The notes under the pieces: generated by a model
What the model saw: the letters and a program-made list of their open reading frames with translations, nothing else
The model's database searches: none
What the model was told of the DNA's origin: nothing
Shown: in pieces, positions 56,435 through 64,000 of the stretch
Layout: every line of letters starts with the position of its first letter
How positions within the stretch are numbered: position 1 is the stretch's first letter
Translations under genes and position numbers: made by a program
From: Corynebacterium epidermidicanis
GTDB taxonomy: Bacteria; Actinomycetota; Actinomycetes; Mycobacteriales; Mycobacteriaceae
Length of the DNA: 64,000 nt
Reading direction: 5' to 3'
Assembly: GCF_001021025.1 (NCBI RefSeq)
Contig: NZ_CP011541.1
Coordinates: 1,116,001 to 1,180,000 of the forward strand

Positions 56435-59080
56435 GTGAATGCTACTCAGACCCGCCCTCGCCTTTTGCTCCTAGACGGTCATTCCATGGCTTTCCGCGCG
56501 TTTTACGCTTTGCCGGCGGAGAACTTCTCCACTAGCGGTGGTCAGCATACGAACGCGGTGTATGGCTTTATTTCCATGCTTGCGAATTTGCTTGCGGAGG
56601 AGCAGCCGACCCACGTCGGAGTGGCCTTTGATGTGGGACGAAAGACTTTCCGCGCGGAGATGTTCCCCGCGTATAAAGCGCAGCGTGAGGCTGCGCCGGA
56701 GGAGTTCCGCGGGCAGGTCGAGCTGATCGAGGAGGTGCTGCATAGCCTCGGCATCACCACCATCAAGCAGGAAAACTACGAAGCCGATGACATTATCGCT
56801 ACGCTGGCCACCGCTGCCAAGCCCCTCGGCTTTGAGACCTTCATCGTCACCGGCGACCGCGATTCCTTCCAGCTGGTCAACGACACCACGACCGTGCTGT
56901 ACCCCATGCGTGGGGTGTCCACCCTGCATCGGTTTACGCCGGAAGCCGTGGAGGAAAAGTACCAGCTCACGCCCGCGCAGTACCCGGACTTCGCTGCCCT
57001 TCGTGGGGACCCCTCAGATAACCTGCCGAACATCCCGGGCGTGGGGGAGAAAACTGCTGCCAAGTGGATCCAGCAGTACGGCAGCCTCGAAGAGCTGCTC
57101 GCACACGCCGACGAAATCAAAGGCAAAGCTGGCGATGCATTCCGTGAGCGGCTCGACCAAGTCCGCATGAACCGCACCCTCACCCAGATGATCATGGACA
57201 TGGAGCTGCCCGTCTCCCCGGACGAACTCGAACCGAAGCCGGTCGATGTCGCCGAAGTGGCCGCCAAGTTCGACGACCTCGAATTCGGTGCCAACCTGCG
57301 CGAACGCATTCTGGCAGTCGTGAAGACACAAGGGGAGAACCCCACGGAGCAACCGGTGGCGGCGGAGGTGGTCGTCGATAAGCTCAAGCTGGCCGAGTGG
57401 CTCCCCGGTCGCGGTCCGCTCGCCGTGGCGCTAGCTGGAACGGGCGCGCCGGCCGCCGGAGACGTGCACAGCCTGGCGCTTATCGACGCCGAGGCGCACG
57501 CACTAATCGTGGACCCCGCGGACCTCGATGAGGCCGACGACCACGCACTGGGCGAATGGCTGCGCTCACCTGAGCCGAAGTTCTTCCACGACGCCAAGGC
57601 CGCCTGGCACATGCTCGCCGGGCGTGGCTATGAGGTGAAAGGAATCGCCTTCGACACGGCGCTGGCCGCCTACGTCCTCCGGCCTGGGCAGCGGACCTAC
57701 GCGCTCGCCGACGTCTACCAGCGACACCTGAAGAAAACCCTCGCAAGCGCCGACGCTCAGCTCTCCTTGCTCACCGACAACACCGAACTTGCCGACCACG
57801 CGCATGCCATCTGGGAACTCACCCAGGAACTCACCAAAGAGCTACAGAGCATCGACTCCTACGAACTCTTCGCCGACCTGGAACTTCCCCTCGTGGACGT
57901 GCTCGCACGCATGGAAGCCGCGGGCATCGCCGTCTCCGTAGACACATTAGAGGAGCAGCGCGACACGTTCGTCGAGATGGTGGCCGATGAAGAAGCGGCT
58001 GCCCGTGAGCTCGCCGGCGACCCCACCCTGAACCTGTCCTCGCCGAAACAGCTACAAGTCGTGCTGTTTGAGACGCTTGGTATGCCGAAGACCAAAAAGA
58101 CCAAAACGGGCTATTCCACGGCCGCGAAGGAAATCGAGCAACTAGCGGTGAACCATCCCCACCCATTTCTCGATCACCTGCTAGCGCACCGCGAATACCA
58201 GAAAATGAAAACCACCCTGGATGGGCTCATCAAATCCGTCGGTGGAGATGGGCGCATCCACACGACCTTCAACCAGACCGTCGCCTCCACCGGACGACTG
58301 TCCTCCACCGAACCCAACCTGCAAAACATCCCCGTGCGCACCCCAGCCGGCCGACGCATCCGCGCTGCTTTTATGGTGGGTTCGGGGTACGAAACTTTGC
58401 TCACCGCCGACTACTCACAAATCGAAATGCGCGTCATGGCCCACCTATCCGAAGATCCGGGCCTGATCTCCGCCTACCAATCCGGCGAAGACCTGCACAA
58501 CTACGTCGGCTCCCGCGTTTTCGACGTCCCCGTCTCCGAAGTCACTCCCGAGCTGCGCCGTCGCGTCAAAGCCATGTCCTACGGCCTCGTCTACGGCCTC
58601 TCCGCGTTCGGACTAGCCGGCCAGCTCGACATCTCCGCTGGCGAGGCGAAGAAAATCATGGACGCCTACTTCGAGCGCTTCGGCGGGGTGCGCCGTTACC
58701 TCTCGACAGTCGTCGAGCAAGCCCGCAAAGACGGCTACACCGCCACCCTGTTCGGGCGCCGCCGCTACCTACCCGAGCTACTGTCCGATAACCGCGTCGC
58801 CCGCGAAAACGCCGAGCGTGCAGCGTTGAACGCACCCATCCAGGGAACCGCCGCCGACATCATAAAAGTAGCCATGCTGCGTGTCGACGCCGCCCTGGAA
58901 GGCATGAAGTCACGCATGCTGCTGCAAGTCCACGACGAACTCGTGGTCGAAGTAGCCCCCGGCGAGCTACACGACGTGCGCGAAATCCTCGAACGCGAAA
59001 TGAACGCCGCCATCACCCTGCGCGTGCCACTCGAAGTGTCCGCAGGCTCCGGCGAGAACTGGGACCTAGCAGCGCACTAG
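56435..59080 (+). CDS. polA: DNA polymerase I
   Basis: An 881-residue repair polymerase. The N-terminal 5'-3' exonuclease domain has LLLDGHSMAFRAFYAL and EADDIIATLA plus VTGDRDSFQL. The middle 3'-5' exonuclease-like domain lacks the catalytic D-x-E (VALAGTGAPAAGD), so it has no proofreading, as is usual in actinobacterial Pol I. The C-terminal polymerase domain has motif A TADYSQIEMRVMAHLS, motif B RRRVKAMSYGLVYGLS and motif C LQVHDELVVE. The GTG start is set by the leaderless promoter. Confidence 0.96.
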   Translation: MNATQTRPRLLLLDGHSMAFRAFYALPAENFSTSGGQHTNAVYGFISMLANLLAEEQPTHVGVAFDVGRKTFRAEMFPAYKAQREAAPEEFRGQVELIEEVLHSLGITTIKQENYEADDIIATLATAAKPLGFETFIVTGDRDSFQLVNDTTTVLYPMRGVSTLHRFTPEAVEEKYQLTPAQYPDFAALRGDPSDNLPNIPGVGEKTAAKWIQQYGSLEELLAHADEIKGKAGDAFRERLDQVRMNRTLTQMIMDMELPVSPDELEPKPVDVAEVAAKFDDLEFGANLRERILAVVKTQGENPTEQPVAAEVVVDKLKLAEWLPGRGPLAVALAGTGAPAAGDVHSLALIDAEAHALIVDPADLDEADDHALGEWLRSPEPKFFHDAKAAWHMLAGRGYEVKGIAFDTALAAYVLRPGQRTYALADVYQRHLKKTLASADAQLSLLTDNTELADHAHAIWELTQELTKELQSIDSYELFADLELPLVDVLARMEAAGIAVSVDTLEEQRDTFVEMVADEEAAARELAGDPTLNLSSPKQLQVVLFETLGMPKTKKTKTGYSTAAKEIEQLAVNHPHPFLDHLLAHREYQKMKTTLDGLIKSVGGDGRIHTTFNQTVASTGRLSSTEPNLQNIPVRTPAGRRIRAAFMVGSGYETLLTADYSQIEMRVMAHLSEDPGLISAYQSGEDLHNYVGSRVFDVPVSEVTPELRRRVKAMSYGLVYGLSAFGLAGQLDISAGEAKKIMDAYFERFGGVRRYLSTVVEQARKDGYTATLFGRRRYLPELLSDNRVARENAERAALNAPIQGTAADIIKVAMLRVDAALEGMKSRMLLQVHDELVVEVAPGELHDVREILEREMNAAITLRVPLEVSAGSGENWDLAAH

Positions 59081-59087
59081 GCGCAAG

Positions 59088-59819
59088 CTACGCGAGGTGG
59101 GCGACGAAGATAGCAGTGCCAGGGAACACCCGCCCCCGGTTCGGAGACCACTGCCCCCAGTTCTCGGTGAGGCCCACGGGCCATTCCGGCTCGATGAGAT
59201 CGTCGAGGACGAAACCGGCCTGGAGGAGTTCCCGGATGCGATCACCGAGCGTCCGATGCTGCTCAGCGTAGGTGAGCCTCTCGCCCTGAAACTCCGTGTA
59301 GCCCTCGCGGTCAAAATAGCTGTACTGCACCTCGAACGATTCCGGATCATCGGCAAAAATCCACCGCATCGGATGGTTAATGGACATGACAAAACGACCG
59401 CCCCGCTTGAGCACCCGCGCGGCCTCGTCGAGCACGCTTAGCGACGACTCCACGAAAGGAATCGCACCGAAGGCCGAAAAGACGACGTCGAAGGAATTAT
59501 CAGCGAAGGGCATAGCCAACGCATCGGCTTGAACAAGGGGAGCGTTGCCCGTGGAATGGGAAAGCATGCCCCACGAAATATCGAACGCAGTGATAAATTC
59601 CACACCATCGTCGTAAAGCCAATTGGCGCACGGCGCGGAGCCGCAGCCTATTTCCAAAACGCGCTTGTCAGCGACGTTGCCGAGCAACCGGACGTCCTTT
59701 TCGTGCAGCATTTCCGGGCACCAGTAGAAGCTGGACAGGTAGGACTCGTGTGACTGGTGATAAATTTGGGAATCAGAATCCCACCAGGCGCGGTTAGCCG
59801 CCGAAAAAGATGAAGACAT
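59088..59819 (-). CDS. Class I SAM-dependent methyltransferase
   Basis: A 243-residue methyltransferase with VLEIGCGSAPCANWL (motif I), ITAFDISWGML, ADALAMPFADNSFDVVFSAFGAIPFV and RVLKRGGRFVMSINHPMRW. It belongs to the UbiE/MethylTransf_11 type; the substrate is unknown. TAGAAT (59827-59832 on the minus strand) is seven bases before ATG 59819, so it is leaderless. It converges on polA (seven bases between stops) and faces rpsA. Confidence 0.85.
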   Translation of the reverse strand: MSSSFSAANRAWWDSDSQIYHQSHESYLSSFYWCPEMLHEKDVRLLGNVADKRVLEIGCGSAPCANWLYDDGVEFITAFDISWGMLSHSTGNAPLVQADALAMPFADNSFDVVFSAFGAIPFVESSLSVLDEAARVLKRGGRFVMSINHPMRWIFADDPESFEVQYSYFDREGYTEFQGERLTYAEQHRTLGDRIRELLQAGFVLDDLIEPEWPVGLTENWGQWSPNRGRVFPGTAIFVAHLA

Positions 59820-59992
59820 GTGCCACATTCTATTTGAATATGCTGGGGAAACGGACTAACGTAAGGCGGGCGTATCTGCAACGATGCAACTGCGGGGCCT
59901 TAATAGGAGGGTGCCGCGAGCATTCGCTGCTAGCCCGCTGAGGGTAGATCACGCACTTCAACTGTCCATTTTCGATTTCCTATAAGGTTCAC

Positions 59993-61453
59993 ATGCCCAA
60001 CCACAACGTTCCTCAGGTAGCCATCAACGACATCGGCACCGCTGAGGATTTCCTCGCAGCGATCGACGCAACCATCAAGTACTTCAACGACGGCGACATT
60101 GTCGAAGGTACCGTCGTCAAGGTTGATCACGACGAGGTTCTGCTCGACATCGGATACAAGACCGAAGGTGTCATCCCATCCCGCGAGCTGTCCATCAAGC
60201 ACGACGTTGACCCAGACGAAGTCGTCCAGGTCGGCGACCAGATCGACGCCCTCGTCCTCACCAAAGAGGACAAGGAAGGCCGTCTGATCCTGTCCAAGAA
60301 GCGCGCACAGTACGAGCGTGCATGGGGTGCCATTGAAGAGCTCAAGGAAAAGGACGAGCCAGTCACCGGTACCGTTATCGAGGTTGTCAAGGGCGGCCTG
60401 ATCCTCGACATCGGCCTGCGCGGCTTCCTGCCTGCATCCCTCGTTGAAATGCGTCGCGTTCGCGACCTCGACCCTTACATCGGTCAGCAGATCGAAGCCA
60501 AGATCATCGAGCTCGACAAGCACCGCAACAACGTCGTTCTGTCCCGCCGTGCATTCCTCGAGCAGACCCAGTCTGAGGTCCGCTCCGAGTTCCTCGCACA
60601 GCTGCAAAAGGGCCAGGTCCGCAAGGGTGTCGTTTCCTCCATCGTCAACTTCGGCGCATTCGTCGATCTCGGCGGTGTCGACGGCCTCGTGCACGTCTCC
60701 GAGCTGTCCTGGAAGCACATCGACCACCCATCCGAGGTTGTCTCCGTCGGTGACGAAGTCACCGTAGAGGTCATCGACGTCGTGCTCGAGCGCGAGCGCG
60801 TCTCCCTGTCACTGAAGGCTACCCAGGAAGATCCATGGCGCGTCTTCGCACGCACCCACGCTGTGGGCCAGATCGTGCCAGGCAAGGTCACGAAGCTTGT
60901 CCCATTCGGCGCCTTCGTCCGCGTCGAAGAAGGCATCGAAGGCCTCGTCCACATCTCCGAGCTCGCTGAGCGCCACGTGGAGGTCCCAGACCAGGTTGTC
61001 GGCGTTGGCGACGAAGCAATGGTCAAGGTTATCGACATCGACCTCGAGCGTCGACGTATCTCCCTCTCCCTCAAGCAGGCTGACGAGGACTACACCGAAG
61101 AGTTCGACCCATCCAAGTACGGCATGGCCGACTCCTACGACGAACAGGGCAACTACATCTTCCCAGAAGGCTTCGACCCAGAGACCAACGAATGGCTCGA
61201 AGGCTTCGAAGAGCAGCGCGCTGCTTGGGAAGCTCGCTACGCCGAATCCGAGCGTCGCCACCAGCTGCACACGGTTCAAATCGAAAAGAACCGCGCCGCT
61301 GCTGCCGAGGCCGCTGAAGCTGCACCAGCTAGCTACTCCTCCGAAGCAGCAGCTACCGAGGACACAGAAGCACCAGCAGTCGAAGAGACCACAGGTTCGC
61401 TCGCATCCGACGAGCAGCTCGCAGCTCTGCGCGAAAAGCTCGCAGGCAACTAG
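59993..61453 (+). CDS. rpsA: 30S ribosomal protein S1
   Basis: S1 binds mRNA at the ribosome. The 486-residue product has four S1 RNA-binding domains, at about residues 35-105, 125-190, 208-277 and 295-362, each with G-x-V-x10-G. A charged, alanine/glutamate-rich tail ends GSLASDEQLAALREKLAGN. Four domains are usual for actinobacteria. The leader is about 160 bases (59829-59992). No classical ribosome site is clear; AAGG is at 59983-59986. Confidence 0.96.
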   Translation: MPNHNVPQVAINDIGTAEDFLAAIDATIKYFNDGDIVEGTVVKVDHDEVLLDIGYKTEGVIPSRELSIKHDVDPDEVVQVGDQIDALVLTKEDKEGRLILSKKRAQYERAWGAIEELKEKDEPVTGTVIEVVKGGLILDIGLRGFLPASLVEMRRVRDLDPYIGQQIEAKIIELDKHRNNVVLSRRAFLEQTQSEVRSEFLAQLQKGQVRKGVVSSIVNFGAFVDLGGVDGLVHVSELSWKHIDHPSEVVSVGDEVTVEVIDVVLERERVSLSLKATQEDPWRVFARTHAVGQIVPGKVTKLVPFGAFVRVEEGIEGLVHISELAERHVEVPDQVVGVGDEAMVKVIDIDLERRRISLSLKQADEDYTEEFDPSKYGMADSYDEQGNYIFPEGFDPETNEWLEGFEEQRAAWEARYAESERRHQLHTVQIEKNRAAAAEAAEAAPASYSSEAAATEDTEAPAVEETTGSLASDEQLAALREKLAGN

Positions 61454-61474
61454 TTCCTAGCTAGTACACTTCCA

Positions 61475-61506
61475 GCCCGCCCAGGCTTCAACCTGGCGGG
61501 CTTTTT
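61475..61506 (+). terminator. rpsA terminator
   Basis: GCCCGCC-C-AGG and CCTGGCGGGC form a stem with one bulge around CTTCAA, followed by TTTTT. The coaE -10 box starts only two bases after it. Confidence 0.85.
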
Positions 61507-61507
61507 G

Positions 61508-61513
61508 TATGCT
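61508..61513 (+). promoter_or_regulatory. coaE -10 box (leaderless)
   Basis: TATGCT with seven bases to ATG 61521. It abuts the rpsA terminator, whose T-run and stem occupy the place of the -35. Confidence 0.45.
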
Positions 61514-61520
61514 TGGGTAC

Positions 61521-62087
61521 ATGAAAAAGATCGGCCTCACCGGGGGCATTGGAAGTGGGAAATCGACCGTCGCGGGCATGTTGGCAGCGCGGGGAATTCC
61601 AGTGATCGATGCCGACCAAGTCGCGCGGGACGTCGTCCCTACAGCCCTCCCAGAGCTCAGGGTGGTGTTCGGCCCCGATATTATCGCCGCCGACGGCTCA
61701 CTTGATCGCGCTGCTTTGGCTCGTCTGGCCTTCGCCTCACCCGCGGCGACGGAGAAGCTCAACGCCATCATGCACCCATTGATTCGGGAGGAGACGGAGC
61801 GTCGATTCGCTGCTGCCCAGGCTGCCGGTTATGCGACGGTCGTGTACGACATGCCTCTGCTAGTCGACCTCGGCTTAGATCAGGGCATGGATGAGGTATG
61901 GGTAGTGCACGTCGACCCGGAGGAACGGGTCAGGCGCCTGATCAGGCGTGGGTTGTCCGAGGAGGATGCACGACGTCGAATGGCAGCACAGATCGGCGAC
62001 TCGCAGAGGAATGCGGCCGCTGATGTGCTGCTGGATAATAATGGAACGTTGGCAGACCTTCAACGTCAGGTGGAGGCTCTGGCGTAG
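61521..62087 (+). CDS. coaE: Dephospho-CoA kinase
   Basis: The last coenzyme A step, phosphorylating the ribose 3' hydroxyl. The 188-residue product has P-loop GGIGSGKST at residues 8-16 and DADQVARDVV. Later motifs are HPLIREE and the lid region VRRLIRRGLSEEDARRRMAAQ. The open frame continues to 61509, but that part is the promoter. Its last 22 bases overlap the convergent HNH gene. Confidence 0.95.
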   Translation: MKKIGLTGGIGSGKSTVAGMLAARGIPVIDADQVARDVVPTALPELRVVFGPDIIAADGSLDRAALARLAFASPAATEKLNAIMHPLIREETERRFAAAQAAGYATVVYDMPLLVDLGLDQGMDEVWVVHVDPEERVRRLIRRGLSEEDARRRMAAQIGDSQRNAAADVLLDNNGTLADLQRQVEALA

Positions 62088-63190
62088 GCGTCGTAGGTTA
62101 GGCCTCGCCATCCTGCGGTGAGGAGGTCGTTGGCGGAGTATCTGACAGGGTCGCCGGGTCTTCGTTGGTGGCCGGGGTATCCTCCGTTGCCGCGGATGAT
62201 GCGGCCGTTGCGTACTGTTCTCAGGTCGTCGTTCATGCCGTTGTGTTTCTTGCACAGCGGCGCGAGGTTTTCCCAGGATGTTTCCCCACCCTGTGCGGCG
62301 GGATGGATGTGGTGGGCTTGGCAGTCCATCGCTATGTGGTGGCATCCGGGCCAGGAGCAGACGAGTGTATCTAATGCCGCGATCATGCGGTGTTCTCCGG
62401 TGGAGAATCGGGTGTTTTGGATGCGGGCGACGGTGATGGCTTGGGCGGTGCCGGTAGCATCTAATGCTGTTTGTAGGGCCCAGCCGGTGTCGTCAAGCTG
62501 TGCTTTCAGTAGCTCGACTGGGTCGACGCGGACGCCGTCGGCGGTGACGAGGTAGCCCCGTTCCCATGTTAGTGAGGAGTCAACGGGCATGAGCAGTACG
62601 GGTTTGTATGTCTTGCGGGCCTCTGATACCGGCGTGGTCAGTTGGCGCAGGAGCCACATGTGTAGCGCTTGCCCGTAGCTGAGGGTGGGGTCTTTTTCGC
62701 GGGCTGCGGCGATGTATGCTCCCGCATTTGCTTTCATGTCGGCGTGTTCCGCGTCGGTGAGATAAAAACTTACGCGTCGTCGTCCCCAGTAGTCTGGCCG
62801 CTTTGCGACGGCGACGCTGCCACGTGGGCGTGTGCGGTTTTTGCCGCGGTTCAGCTCTCTGGTGGCGGCGCGCAGGTGGTCTTCGGCTTCGGTGTAGGTG
62901 GTGTTTTCAACTGCGCGGAGGAGGACGGGGATGTCGTCGGGAAGCACGCGTTTGGACCAGGTGGAGACGAGGAGAAGCGTGTCGAGGGGGATTCCGAGGG
63001 TCGCCGCCAATTCGCGGTGGGGCGATAGCTGTTTGTGGGCTTCGAGGTGGGCGCGGATCTCTAGGGGTGGGATGCCCGTGTCGGCCGACAGTTTGTCGAT
63101 GCCTAGCTTGCTCGCGTGGCGTGCGCAGGCGTCGACGATTGCGATGCCCGGGGTGTGGGCTGCTGCGAAGGCGAGGAAGGCGTCGGTCAT
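62066..63190 (-). CDS. HNH endonuclease-domain protein
   Basis: A 374-residue protein. The C-terminal HNH motif CSWPGCHHIAMDCQAHH with NLAPLCKKHN gives the zinc-ribbon plus His-His-Asn set. The N-terminal part is helical and actinobacterial in style (AHLEAHKQLSPHRELAATLG). These proteins occur in many actinobacterial copies and their role is unclear. TAGGTT (63198-63203 on the minus strand) precedes ATG 63190 by seven bases, so it is leaderless. The overlap with coaE is 22 bases. Confidence 0.85.
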   Translation of the reverse strand: MTDAFLAFAAAHTPGIAIVDACARHASKLGIDKLSADTGIPPLEIRAHLEAHKQLSPHRELAATLGIPLDTLLLVSTWSKRVLPDDIPVLLRAVENTTYTEAEDHLRAATRELNRGKNRTRPRGSVAVAKRPDYWGRRRVSFYLTDAEHADMKANAGAYIAAAREKDPTLSYGQALHMWLLRQLTTPVSEARKTYKPVLLMPVDSSLTWERGYLVTADGVRVDPVELLKAQLDDTGWALQTALDATGTAQAITVARIQNTRFSTGEHRMIAALDTLVCSWPGCHHIAMDCQAHHIHPAAQGGETSWENLAPLCKKHNGMNDDLRTVRNGRIIRGNGGYPGHQRRPGDPVRYSANDLLTAGWRGLTYDAYARAST

Positions 63191-63244
63191 GGCGCCTAAC
63201 CTAGCGCACTGGGTGGGGAGTGTGGCGCGCGTGAAAGGCAAACC

Positions 63245-63268
63245 TGTGGATAACTCGAGTTATCCACA
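63245..63268. promoter_or_regulatory. Inverted pair of DnaA boxes in the uvrB promoter
   Basis: A perfect 24-bp palindrome: TGTGGATAA (63245-63253), CTCGAG and TTATCCACA (63260-63268). TTATCCACA is the consensus DnaA box, present here in both orientations with a 6-base gap. It ends five bases before the uvrB -10 box (TAGGCT, 63274-63279), covering the -35 region. Confidence 0.7.
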
Positions 63269-63273
63269 AGCGG

Positions 63274-63279
63274 TAGGCT
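63274..63279 (+). promoter_or_regulatory. uvrB -10 box (leaderless)
   Basis: TAGGCT with six bases before ATG 63286 and no ribosome site. The DnaA-box palindrome lies immediately upstream. Confidence 0.5.
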
Positions 63280-63285
63280 GGACGC

Positions 63286-64000
63286 ATGGCATTTCCTGCA
63301 GAGCATCCTTTGATTCCGCATTCTGAGCATCGTCCGGAGGACATCGAGCGCAGTGATGCGCGCTTTGAGGTCATCAGCGAGTTCCAGCCGGCTGGCGATC
63401 AGCCTCAGGCGATCAAGGAATTGACGGAGCGCCTGAATCGTGGTGAGCGGGACGTCGTTTTGCTGGGTGCGACGGGTACGGGTAAGTCGGCGACGGCGGC
63501 GTGGTTGATTGAGCAGGTGCAGCGACCGACTCTCGTGATGGCGCCGAATAAGACGCTGGCGGCGCAGTTGGCGAACGAGTTGCGGGAATTGCTCCCGAAT
63601 AACGCGGTGGAGTATTTCGTCTCTTACTACGACTACTACCAGCCGGAGGCGTATATCGCGCAGTCGGATACGTATATCGAGAAGGATTCGTCGATCAACG
63701 AGGACGTCGAGCGCCTGCGCCACTCGGCGACGTCGAGTTTGCTGAGCCGTCGCGACGTCGTGGTCGTCAGCTCCGTGTCCTGCATTTATGGTTTGGGTAC
63801 GCCGCAGTCGTACCTGGATCGCTCCGTGATGCTCCAAACAGGCGAGGAGATCGAGCGTGATAAGTTCCTGCGCTTGCTTGTCGACGTCCAATACGCCCGC
63901 AACGATGTCGCGTTCACGCGGGGCACTTTCCGGGTAAAGGGGGACACGGTGGACATCATCCCTGCGTATGAGGAGCTGGCCGTACGGGTGGAATTCTTTG
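63286..64000 (+). CDS. uvrB: Excinuclease ABC subunit B, 5' part
   Basis: UvrB is the damage-verifying helicase-like subunit of nucleotide excision repair. The first 238 codons are in the window. [17 protein letters not shown], Walker [24 protein letters not shown] and the beta-hairpin [23 protein letters not shown] are all present and intact. The frame is open at the right edge. ATG 63286 is set by the leaderless promoter. Confidence 0.96.
   Translation, partial: MAFPAEHPLIPHSEHRPEDIERSDARFEVISEFQPAGDQPQAIKELTERLNRGERDVVLLGATGTGKSATAAWLIEQVQRPTLVMAPNKTLAAQLANELRELLPNNAVEYFVSYYDYYQPEAYIAQSDTYIEKDSSINEDVERLRHSATSSLLSRRDVVVVSSVSCIYGLGTPQSYLDRSVMLQTGEEIERDKFLRLLVDVQYARNDVAFTRGTFRVKGDTVDIIPAYEELAVRVEFF

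Noticed and set aside
63245..63268. LexA operator at uvrB
   Set aside because: The palindrome matches DnaA boxes (TTATCCACA) and not the TCGAA-type corynebacterial SOS box.

Overview
The window is about 64 kb of an actinobacterial chromosome, most likely Corynebacterium. The gene order (ilvB-ilvN-ilvC, serA, leuB, a CBS/DUF294 protein, dnaQ-like, an FAH-family decarboxylase, gltX, tRNA-Gln/tRNA-Glu, ltbR/leuCD, mutT1, gpsA, ddl, thiL, ung, recG, rsmD, coaD, a glutamine-type ABC transporter, polA, rpsA, coaE, uvrB) is the Corynebacterium core order. Many genes begin a few bases after a TANNNT -10 box, the usual actinobacterial leaderless arrangement. The species cannot be named from the sequence alone.

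Region by region: 1-15 kb is core metabolism. It covers branched-chain amino acid synthesis (ilvB 3' end, ilvN, ilvC, leuB), serine synthesis, a zinc-chaperone GTPase, oxaloacetate decarboxylase-like and isochorismate synthase genes, and gltX. From 15 to 22.3 kb two identical tRNA-Glu genes bracket an accessory stretch. It holds a two-gene GTPase module, a fragment of a secreted-protein-like gene, a D-amino-acid dehydrogenase, and a frameshifted TetR-type regulator. Just past the second tRNA-Glu come a MITE-like inverted-repeat element, a 21-bp tandem repeat and a second, also frameshifted, paralogous regulator. From 22.3 to 40.2 kb the core resumes: a sirtuin with ltbR, leuC-leuD, mutT1, gpsA, ddl, thiL-ung-DAK2-recG-biotinyl-like-rsmD-coaD, a TSUP permease and a polar amino acid ABC transporter.

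From 40.4 to about 56.3 kb lies a composite genomic island. Its left edge is an IS3-family element with no target duplication that cuts off a phage-type DUF2800 gene. Behind it are three more phage or integrative-element genes, a large hairpin and a 47-residue basic peptide. Next comes a six-gene co-directional operon: an unknown 286-aa protein, a small HTH protein, a type III-like DNA methyltransferase, a type III-like Res helicase-nuclease, a DUF1837/HamA-like protein and a HamB-like helicase. This joins a Hachiman-type pair to a type III-like modification/restriction pair. The HamA-like protein seems to lack the usual nuclease Glu-x-Lys. The operon is followed by an hsdM gene cut exactly at its catalytic motif and by an unknown 300-aa gene. 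The island ends at a tRNA gene (anticodon CAA, short variable loop) just upstream of polA. No integrase was found.

From 56.4 kb to the end the core continues with polA, a methyltransferase, rpsA, coaE, an HNH nuclease gene and the start of uvrB. The uvrB promoter carries a perfect palindrome made of two inverted DnaA boxes.
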